64,000 nucleotides of DNA from DAIDKA01 sp035487155 (lineage in GTDB: Bacteria; Pseudomonadota; Gammaproteobacteria; Steroidobacterales; Steroidobacteraceae): assembly GCA_035487155.1 (NCBI GenBank), contig DATHMK010000053.1, positions 62,001-126,000 of the forward strand. Reading direction: 5' to 3'. The position numbers were made by a program, and so were the translations under genes. Of this stretch, positions 57,577-64,000 are shown one piece after another. The notes beneath the pieces were generated by a model. It did not search any database. It had not been told where the DNA came from and was given only the letters and a program-made list of their open reading frames with translations. Positions within the stretch are counted from its first letter, which is position 1; the number at the start of each line of letters is the position of its first letter.

Positions 57577-58524
57577 ATGGAGAACAAATCCTACACCATG
57601 GCTGCCGGTGTCTTCGTGGTGGTGCTGCTGGCGCTGCTGATCGGCGCCATCCTCTGGTTCAACGATCGCGGTCAAAGTCACGGAGCGCTGTATGACCTCA
57701 TCACGAGCTCCTCGGTGGCAGGCCTGAGGGTGGGTGCGAACGTGACCTTGCGTGGCGTCCAGGTCGGGCAGGTGCAGAGCATCCAGTTCGACAGCGACGA
57801 CCCATCGAGCATCCGGGTCCGCGTCGCGGTGGATCCGCGGTTCGTGCTGCGTAAGGGCACTTTCGCCACGCTCAGCGTCCAGGGTCTGACCGGGGATGCC
57901 TACGTGGAGCTGGATTTTCCCAGCCAGGCGCACGAGGTCCTGACCACCAGCGCCACCAGCCCTGCGAGAATACCCCTGCGGCTGTCGGCCTGGGCGTCGC
58001 TTCCGGCCACCGGCGAGCAGTTCCTCACCTCCTTCACCAATACCCTCGGTCGCGTGGATTCGGTCTTAAGCCCGGAGAACTCACAGCATCTGTCGCGCAT
58101 GCTCATCGACTTCTCCGCGGCCGCCGAGCAGGTGACGGCGCTGGCACACGACCTGCGACCGGCCGCCAGCCGCGTGGACATCCTCACGCTGGAGGCCGAT
58201 GACACGCTGCGATCCGCGCACCAGACCCTGGAGGACATTGATCGGCTGGCGGTGGGCTTCCGGGGCCATCTTGGCGCATTGGATCAGGTGGGAGAAGGCG
58301 CCCATCAGACGGGACTTGCCGCGCAAGGCATACAGCAGGCGCTGGTGGGGGAGTCGCTGCCGAAGCTTGATCGGCTGCTGGATGGCCTTGCGCAGAATTC
58401 GGATGCCCTGCAGGAGCTGCTCGAGGAACTGCGGCAGCAGCCCCAAAGTGTGCTGTTCGGAACCGCACCGCCCGCGCCCGGTCCGGGAGAGCGTGGTGCC
58501 GCATCGAAGGGGAGCCACCCATGA
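57577..58524 (+). CDS. MlaD family protein (MCE domain)
   Basis: The 315-residue protein has one N-terminal helix (AAGVFVVVLLALLIGAILWF) and an MCE domain (about 38-120; GLRVGANVTLRGVQVGQVQS, then VQGLTGDAYVELDF). A long helical tail follows (about 150-300), typical of MCE proteins that form needle-like lipid conduits across the periplasm. It overlaps the following lipoprotein gene by 4 bp. Confidence 0.93.
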   Translation: MENKSYTMAAGVFVVVLLALLIGAILWFNDRGQSHGALYDLITSSSVAGLRVGANVTLRGVQVGQVQSIQFDSDDPSSIRVRVAVDPRFVLRKGTFATLSVQGLTGDAYVELDFPSQAHEVLTTSATSPARIPLRLSAWASLPATGEQFLTSFTNTLGRVDSVLSPENSQHLSRMLIDFSAAAEQVTALAHDLRPAASRVDILTLEADDTLRSAHQTLEDIDRLAVGFRGHLGALDQVGEGAHQTGLAAQGIQQALVGESLPKLDRLLDGLAQNSDALQELLEELRQQPQSVLFGTAPPAPGPGERGAASKGSHP

Positions 58525-59123
58525 CCCGTGCGAGTCTGGCCTTGATGCTGTTGTGCCTGGTGGGCTGCGCGAGCTCCCGAGCCCCCCCGCGACAATTCGA
58601 CCTGGGGGATTTCGATGCCCTGGGGAAGCGTTCCAGCACCCTGAGCATGAACCTGATCGTGGCCGACGTCGGTCAACCGAGCTGGATGCGGACCCGGGAC
58701 ATATTTTACCGCCTGGACTATGAGTCCCCGCCGCGCCCGCAACGCTACTCGATCAATCAGTGGGTGGCGACCCCCGGGGAGCTCGTGACCCTGCGGTTGC
58801 GTCAGGCGGTGCAAGCCGCCAATGCGGGTTTTACCTTGCCGACCTCCAGTGTCACCGGTGATTTTCTACTGCAGACCTCCCTGGATGAGTTCACCCAGGC
58901 CTTCAGCACGACGACCCAAAGCCAATGCATTCTTCAGCTGCGCGCCTCGCTGTGGGGGATTGATGGTCGGATGGTTGCTCAGCACGTATTTCGGATTGCG
59001 GATCCCGCGCCCAGCGCCGATGCGCGCGGGGCCGCGCTGTGCCTGGGCGCGGCGGTCAATCGCCTCAGTGATGAGATCGTGCAATGGTTGAGCGCGGCGA
59101 AAGTCGGGACGCCCAAGAATTAA
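58521..59123 (+). CDS. ABC-type transport auxiliary lipoprotein (PqiC-like)
   Basis: The 200-residue protein has a lipoprotein signal (LALMLLCLVGC) and the ABC_trans_aux fold: FDLGDFDAL, VADVGQPSWMRTRDIFYRLD, and a C-terminal helix VNRLSDEIVQWLSAAK. It is anchored in the outer membrane and completes the lipid path begun by the MCE protein. The start ATG overlaps the stop codon of the MlaD gene. Confidence 0.9.
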   Translation: MTRASLALMLLCLVGCASSRAPPRQFDLGDFDALGKRSSTLSMNLIVADVGQPSWMRTRDIFYRLDYESPPRPQRYSINQWVATPGELVTLRLRQAVQAANAGFTLPTSSVTGDFLLQTSLDEFTQAFSTTTQSQCILQLRASLWGIDGRMVAQHVFRIADPAPSADARGAALCLGAAVNRLSDEIVQWLSAAKVGTPKN

Positions 59124-59137
59124 CCGGAGAACCCCTT

Positions 59138-59377
59138 ATGAGCACCATCATCTATAAAGTCGTGAAACATGACGGCGGCTGGGCCTACAAGGCCAATGAA
59201 ACGTTTTCCGAGCCTTTTCGCACGCGAGAGGCGGCGCGCCAGGCTGCCAGACTTGCCGCCAGGGAGCAGGCGGAGCCGGGCGAGAGCGCGAAGATTTCCT
59301 ATGAGGATGCGAAGGGACGCTGGCATAGCGAGGTGGAGGCCGGTGATGATCGGCCGAGCGCCAGTGTCGAGGATTGA
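59138..59377 (+). CDS. DUF2188-like small protein
   Basis: The 79-residue protein has the DUF2188-like pattern KVVKHDGGWAYKANETFSEP and TREAARQAARLAAREQ. Such small basic domains are common and of unknown function. ATG 59138 follows CCGGAG. It is 14 bp after the auxiliary lipoprotein and 1 bp before the end of the convergent TonB receptor gene. Confidence 0.72.
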   Translation: MSTIIYKVVKHDGGWAYKANETFSEPFRTREAARQAARLAAREQAEPGESAKISYEDAKGRWHSEVEAGDDRPSASVED

Positions 59378-59378
59378 C

Positions 59379-61853
59379 TCAGAACCTGACCCCCAGCTCC
59401 AGGGCCGCCATGCGCGGGGTACCCAGCACCACCGAATCCACACCGACCGCTGCGCCAAAACCCAAACCGCCCACCTCATATTGCCTATTGAGCATGTTCC
59501 TCACATAGGCCGCCGCGTGGACCCTGGAGCCGGCAATGTCGTTCCATTCGACTCTGGCGTTCAGCAACGCGTAACCGCCGATCTTGGTGTTGGGGTCGAG
59601 CGGCCCGATGCCATCGGCGGGGACGTTCACGCTTGCGGCGAAGTTGGTGTAGTAGAAGTAACTCTGCGAGTACAGGTCCTGCCGGAGGACCAGTTGGCCC
59701 AGGGCGTTCGGCAGGGCATGGACGAATCGCAGGTACAGGGAGCCCGAATTGCGCGGGGCATCGCCATAGGGTCCCAGGATCACCGAGAGGTTCTCGATCG
59801 CACCCGTCAGGGCGTCGACCTGCGAAAAATGGGTACTGCCATCGGTATAACGCGCATCGGTGTACGCATAGTAGACGCCGGCCTGTAACCAGGGAGTCAG
59901 ATCGATGGGCGCATCCAGCTCGAAGCCGTCGACTTGAGTCTTGGCCGCATTGACGGTGAACGAGGAAACACCCGAATAGACGACACGCTGCGCGTCTCGT
60001 ACTCGTTCCTCGTACACGTCCGCGTTGAGGCGCACGGGAAACGGGCCCAATCGACCCGCGTACTTGATACCAAGCTCCAGATCGCGGGCAAATTCGGGCT
60101 TGAATGCATCGATGTTGGTCGCGCCGGTGCTGGTCTGAACGGTACTGCCGCCGTTGAAGCCGCCGACTCGAAAACCGCCATGCTGCGCGAGGTAGAGCAA
60201 CGCCTGCGGCGTGAGCTGATAATCGAGCCCCAGCGTCCAACTCGGCTCGCGCTCGCTCAAGGTCGGGGGCAAGGGCACGCCTGCCAGCTGGTGCGTATCC
60301 TCAGGCACGCTGCCATCATCGACATAGTGGAAATTGATGTCTTCCCAGGTTTCCCGATAGCCTGCCGTTGCCTTCAGATTGTCGATGAGTTCGTAATTGG
60401 CCTGTCCGAACAAGGCTCGCGATTCCTCATCAGTCTCGAAGTTGTAGCGAAAGCCACCGGGGACCCCGCATCCCCCCGGATTCTCCGGGGTCACGGGAAA
60501 TGCGATGGAACCGCAGCCGAGGTTCCCGGGGGAATCATCCCCCTCGTTGTCGCGGTCGTAGTAGGCGCCGAGGAGATAGTTGAGCCGTTTGGCGAGCCCC
60601 AAACCGGCCAGCTGCAGCTCATCGGAGTATTGCTCGGTGGAATAGTGGTTGCCCTCAATATCCGAGCCACCGTTTAATCCCACCGTCACCACATCAAAGG
60701 GGCTGCCATCGGCGTCCAGGCGGTCACGTGAATTGACCTGGTTGTAGCCGGCAATGTTCTTGATGGAGAGGTCATCGTTGAGCGTGTAGGTGGTCCTGTT
60801 GACCGCTTCCTTCAGTAGCGCGTCGTGCGCATCGTCGGAGTCATTCCAGACATCCCAGAAAGGTTGCTTGCTCTGGAAGGCGATGAAGTTGAGCAGGCCG
60901 TTGTACGCGGCGAGCTTCGCCGGATACTCACCCCCGGTGGGCAGTCCGGGCGGAAAGAGTTCGGCGCCCACGCAGCTGGGGCTGGGTGGGCAGTCGATGT
61001 TGGCGCTGGTGATCTTGAGCGCACCGGAGTCCCCGCCCTGCCTGCCGTACTGAAGGGTGGTCGTGTTCTGCAGCGCCTCCAGCGGGGTCAACAACAAGGT
61101 GCCGCGGAAATTTCTATTATCCAGCGAGCCTTCATCGATGTTGAGATAGAGGTTCTGTTCATAACCATCCCGATGCTCATCCTCCGCGGCGAAGCGAACC
61201 GAGGCCCACTGAGCGAGCGGGAGCGTGACCGCACCCTCGACCTTCTGTTCATTGAAATTCCCGGCGGTGTAGTCGAAATAGCCCTCCAGCTCCTGGCCGG
61301 GCTGCGTGCTCGTATACAGGATCGCGCCGCCGGTCGCATTGCGGCCGAAGAGCGTGCCCTGGGGTCCTTTCAAAACCTGCACCGACTGCAGATCAAAGAA
61401 AGTGGTGGCGCTGGTCCCGCCCGTCTGAAATTCGTCGAAATACGCGAGCACCGTGGGAGCGGTGTAGGAGTAGGCATCCAGTGCCTGTCCGCGGATCGAG
61501 AAAGCGAGCTGATTGGTGGAGGATGAAGCCACGGTGACCAATCCGGGCACCGCAGTCTGCAGCTCCTGCTCAGTGGTGACGTGCTGCTCGGCCAGCACCG
61601 AGGCGGGCAACGCAACGACGCTGACCGGCACCTTTTCGAGCTCTTCGTTCTGCCGTCGTGCGGTGACGATGATTTCTGGAAGGGCAGCCGAATCGGCATC
61701 ATCGCTCACCGTGGTGGCGGCATCTGATGCAGCGCAAATATTACAAATTGTTCCGAGCGCGAGCCCTGTCAGAATCGCCACAGACGGTGCTCGCCATTGG
61801 CGGGGGAATGAACACCACCCGGGCGTAGTCACAATCAACAGGTTCGAAGTCAT
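59379..61853 (-). CDS. TonB-dependent receptor
   Basis: The 824-residue protein has a plug domain (about 55-175; EIIVTARRQNEELEKVPVSV, VQVLKGPQGTLFGRNATGGA) and a beta-barrel ending in a terminal Phe (AALELGVRF). The N-terminal signal is PSVAILTGLALGTICNICAA, and the TonB box is probably within EIIVTARRQN. It imports a siderophore, vitamin, sugar or aromatic ligand with TonB energy; the substrate is not evident. The family is abundant in bacteria that use complex carbon compounds. A consensus box lies 76 bp upstream. Confidence 0.92.
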   Translation of the reverse strand: MTSNLLIVTTPGWCSFPRQWRAPSVAILTGLALGTICNICAASDAATTVSDDADSAALPEIIVTARRQNEELEKVPVSVVALPASVLAEQHVTTEQELQTAVPGLVTVASSSTNQLAFSIRGQALDAYSYTAPTVLAYFDEFQTGGTSATTFFDLQSVQVLKGPQGTLFGRNATGGAILYTSTQPGQELEGYFDYTAGNFNEQKVEGAVTLPLAQWASVRFAAEDEHRDGYEQNLYLNIDEGSLDNRNFRGTLLLTPLEALQNTTTLQYGRQGGDSGALKITSANIDCPPSPSCVGAELFPPGLPTGGEYPAKLAAYNGLLNFIAFQSKQPFWDVWNDSDDAHDALLKEAVNRTTYTLNDDLSIKNIAGYNQVNSRDRLDADGSPFDVVTVGLNGGSDIEGNHYSTEQYSDELQLAGLGLAKRLNYLLGAYYDRDNEGDDSPGNLGCGSIAFPVTPENPGGCGVPGGFRYNFETDEESRALFGQANYELIDNLKATAGYRETWEDINFHYVDDGSVPEDTHQLAGVPLPPTLSEREPSWTLGLDYQLTPQALLYLAQHGGFRVGGFNGGSTVQTSTGATNIDAFKPEFARDLELGIKYAGRLGPFPVRLNADVYEERVRDAQRVVYSGVSSFTVNAAKTQVDGFELDAPIDLTPWLQAGVYYAYTDARYTDGSTHFSQVDALTGAIENLSVILGPYGDAPRNSGSLYLRFVHALPNALGQLVLRQDLYSQSYFYYTNFAASVNVPADGIGPLDPNTKIGGYALLNARVEWNDIAGSRVHAAAYVRNMLNRQYEVGGLGFGAAVGVDSVVLGTPRMAALELGVRF

Positions 61854-61928
61854 GCCAGTGAGTTCTTGCCGATTATTCTGAGGCGTTACTCTAATGCATG
61901 AGCGCTGCCGGCAAAATCGGCAGAGGGT

Positions 61929-61945
61929 AATACCTTCGTATCATT
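61929..61945 (+). promoter_or_regulatory. ACC-WW-SGT box i (TonB receptor / sensor kinase divergent promoter)
   Basis: The site AATACCTTCGTATCATT lies 74 bp upstream of the kinase start (62019) and 76 bp upstream of the TonB receptor start (61853). Confidence 0.62.
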
Positions 61946-62018
61946 GCGAAATGGCGCGAAACGCCGTTCTCTCCCCCTGAAGAAGGCGCCTTGATTTCCC
62001 AAAGCGAGAGCCGTCGCC

Positions 62019-64000
62019 ATGGCAGGGGATTCGGATTACGTATTGGAGCCGCTTCGGGAGGGGGCGGACTTCACGTTCTACCGCGGCACGGATCGCGTCA
62101 GCCAGGCGTCCATCCTGGCGCTGGCGGCTGTTGCTGAACGCCCGACCCCTCACAGTCTGCGGCGTCTGGAACAGGAATACCTGCTGGCGGCGGAACTCGA
62201 TGAGGCCTGGGCGGCGCGGCCCCTGAAGCTGACCCGACGCCAAGGGCGCGCGCTGCTCATACTCAAGGACCCGGGGGGTGATCCGCTGGATCGGGTCATC
62301 GAACAGCAGCAGGGACAGTCGATCGATCTGACCCGCTTCCTGCAGGTCGCCATCGGATTGGCGGCGGCGGTGGGCCAAGCCCACCGGCAGGGCCTGATCC
62401 ACAAGGACATCAAGCCTGCGAACGCGCTCGTCGATGAGTCCGGACAGGTGCGCCTCACCGGGTTTGGCATCGCCTCGCGCCTGCCCCGCGAGCGCCTGAC
62501 GCCTGCACCGCCGGAGAGCATCGCCGGTTCCCTTGCCTATATGTCCCCGGAGCAGACCGGGCGTATGAATCGCTCGATTGATTCCCGGAGCGACCTGTAC
62601 TCCCTGGGCATCACCCTGTACCAACTACTCACCGGCACGCTGCCCTTTGCCGCCGCCGATCCTCTGGAGTGGGTGCATTGCCACATCGCACGCGAACCGG
62701 CGGCGCCCATCGATCGCCGGGCGGTTCCAGAGCCGCTGTCCGCCCTCATCATGAGGCTGCTCGCCAAGAATGCCGAGGAACGTTACCAGACGGCCGCGGG
62801 CCTCGAAGCGGATCTGCGGCGCTGCCTGGCGCAGTGGCAGTCACAAGGTCGTATCGATCCATTCCCTCTGAGCACCGAGGATTCGTCGGAGCGCCTGCTC
62901 ATACCTGAGAAGTTATACGGCAGAGAAGGGGAGGTCGCAGCGCTCCTTGAAGCCTTCGATCGGGTGGTGGCACAGGGCTGCACCGAATTGGTGCTGGTCA
63001 GCGGGTATTCCGGCGTGGGCAAATCCTCCCTTGTGAATGAGTTGCACAAGGTGCTGGTCCCGCCGCGCGGGCTCTTCGCCGCAGGCAAGTTTGATCAGTA
63101 CAAGCGCGATGTGCCCTACGCGACCCTCGCCCAGGCATTGCGGATGCTGGTCTCCGAGATTCTGGTGAAACGCGAAGCCGAGGTAGCCCACTGGCGGGAG
63201 GCGCTGCTGGAGGCCATGGGGGGCAGTGGCCAGCTCATGGTCGACCTCATACCCGAAATTGAATTTGTCATCGGCAAACAACCTGCCGTGGCAGAGTTGC
63301 CACCCCAGGAGGCGCGGCGGCGTTTCCAGCTGGTGTTCCGCCGCTTCCTTGGGGTCTTCGCAACACCCGAGCATCCCCTCGCATTGTTTCTCGACGACCT
63401 GCAATGGTTGGACACGGCGACGTTGGAACTATTCGAGAGCCTGATTACCGCTCCCGACGTGAGCCACGTGCTGTTTATCGGAGCCTACCGCGACAACGAG
63501 GTGAGCTCAGCTCATCCACTCATGCGAATGCTGGCCGGGATCCGCGAGGCGGGGGCCAAGACGCACGACATTGTCCTGCAGCCGCTCGGATTCGATGACG
63601 TCGGGCGGCTCATCAGCGCCGCATTGCGCTGCACCCGGAACTCCGCTGCCCCGCTGGCGCGATTGGTGCACGAGAAGACCGGCGGTAACCCGTTCTTTGC
63701 GATCCAGTTCCTGACCTCGCTGGCAGAGGAGGAACTGCTGCGTTTCAACCGGGATGCCGCAGACTGGATCTGGGACCTGGATCAGATCCGCGCCAAGGGT
63801 TACTCGGGCAATGTGGTGGATCTGATGGTGGAGAAACTGCGGCGTCTGTCCAGGCAGACGCAGGATGCGCTCAAGAAACTCGCCTGCATCGGAAATCGGG
63901 TCGATCTTACGATGCTGAGCGTGGTCTTCGGACAAAGTGAAGAAGAGATCCACACCTCCCTTCTGGAAGCCTTCCGCGCCGGGTTGATCCTGCGGATGGA
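62019..64000 (+). CDS. Kinase-like / AAA ATPase sensor, probable trifunctional sensor histidine kinase (3' end outside the window)
   Basis: The frame is open from ATG 62019 to the end of the window (660 residues visible). Residues 1-265 resemble a Ser/Thr kinase domain: LIHKDIKPANALVD in place of HRD, and LTGFGIAS in place of DFG. The VAIK-type Lys is not seen (SILALAAVAER), so the kinase part is probably inactive. An AAA ATPase follows with YGREGEVAALL, GYSGVGKSSLVNEL (Walker A) and LALFLDDLQWLD (Walker B). This start belongs to the large kinase-ATPase-GAF-histidine kinase proteins of about 1700 residues. The C-terminal histidine kinase, if present, is beyond the window. It could feed the FixJ-type regulators. 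Confidence 0.85.
   Translation, partial: MAGDSDYVLEPLREGADFTFYRGTDRVSQASILALAAVAERPTPHSLRRLEQEYLLAAELDEAWAARPLKLTRRQGRALLILKDPGGDPLDRVIEQQQGQSIDLTRFLQVAIGLAAAVGQAHRQGLIHKDIKPANALVDESGQVRLTGFGIASRLPRERLTPAPPESIAGSLAYMSPEQTGRMNRSIDSRSDLYSLGITLYQLLTGTLPFAAADPLEWVHCHIAREPAAPIDRRAVPEPLSALIMRLLAKNAEERYQTAAGLEADLRRCLAQWQSQGRIDPFPLSTEDSSERLLIPEKLYGREGEVAALLEAFDRVVAQGCTELVLVSGYSGVGKSSLVNELHKVLVPPRGLFAAGKFDQYKRDVPYATLAQALRMLVSEILVKREAEVAHWREALLEAMGGSGQLMVDLIPEIEFVIGKQPAVAELPPQEARRRFQLVFRRFLGVFATPEHPLALFLDDLQWLDTATLELFESLITAPDVSHVLFIGAYRDNEVSSAHPLMRMLAGIREAGAKTHDIVLQPLGFDDVGRLISAALRCTRNSAAPLARLVHEKTGGNPFFAIQFLTSLAEEELLRFNRDAADWIWDLDQIRAKGYSGNVVDLMVEKLRRLSRQTQDALKKLACIGNRVDLTMLSVVFGQSEEEIHTSLLEAFRAGLILRM

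Noticed and set aside
62041..63950. Several minus-strand open frames of 100-230 codons opposite the kinase gene.
   Set aside because: They are shadows produced by high GC content. The plus frame has the kinase and AAA motifs and no stop over 660 codons.
1..64000. tRNA, rRNA, insertion sequences and prophage genes.
   Set aside because: I looked for tRNA-like cloverleafs, transposase motifs and phage structural genes and saw none that I can support; short RNAs without clear structure cannot be excluded by eye.

Overview
The window is GC-rich DNA from a proteobacterium, most likely a gammaproteobacterium. The evidence is a cytochrome bo-type quinol oxidase, an EmrAB-type pump, an Mla-like lipid transport operon, a TonB receptor, an OprB-type porin and an IntI-type integron; I cannot name the genus. 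A RepA-ParA-ParB-KfrA block with iterons at 33.5-38.0 kb indicates that the DNA is, or contains, a plasmid, megaplasmid or chromid origin.

Layout. 1-0.8 kb: two DUF3237 genes, the first cut by the window edge. 0.8-3.9 kb: membrane-anchored beta-propeller diguanylate cyclase. 4.2-8.1 kb: cyoABCD quinol oxidase. 8.1-9.7 kb: repeat-rich lipoprotein. 9.8-18.4 kb: integron, with intI reading left, attI near 10.93 kb, then about 15 small promoterless cassettes all on the + strand, each closed by an attC site. The sites become degenerate towards the right end. 18.8-20.1 kb: two FixJ-type response regulator genes. 20.2-26.2 kb: Dps, a small membrane protein, an EmrB-EmrA-OMF efflux operon and an AraC regulator. 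26.4-33.2 kb: RidA, superoxide dismutase, a beta-rich orphan domain protein, a thioredoxin-like protein, cupin, nucleotidyltransferase-like protein, hydrolase, SDR and VOC protein. 33.5-38.0 kb: kfrA-like gene, iteron origin, repA, parA, parS and parB. 38.0-45.2 kb: six-gene leftward operon (cytochrome P460, MOSC/ferredoxin reductase, HlyD, MFS, OMF, SDR). 45.4-52.6 kb: a fused EgtB-EgtD ergothioneine enzyme, an exported crotonase, DJ-1/PfpI, a FixJ regulator, a lipoamide dehydrogenase-like enzyme, a UBP zinc finger and a second crotonase. 52.7-55.4 kb: PEBP protein, small membrane protein, porin and a second beta-rich orphan domain protein. 55.7-59.1 kb: Mla-like ABC operon. 59.4-61.9 kb: TonB receptor. 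From 62.0 kb: the start of a very large kinase/ATPase sensor that runs out of the window.

The strongest unexplained signal is a 17-bp motif, RATACCWTSGTSCAATG, with a quasi-palindromic core ACC-WW-SGT. It recurs in almost every intergenic gap between 20.1 and 62.0 kb, usually 50-90 bp upstream of start codons and often once per arm of a divergent pair. Its core resembles, from memory, the box of the FixJ-family regulators StyR and TodT (ATAAACCATGGTTTAT). Two full-length FixJ-type regulators with nearly identical recognition helices are encoded here. I infer a local regulon of about ten promoters and roughly 30 genes. It would be run by these FixJ proteins and perhaps the 62-kb sensor kinase, and would combine efflux, redox defence (SOD, ergothioneine, P460, DJ-1) and uptake (porin, TonB receptor).
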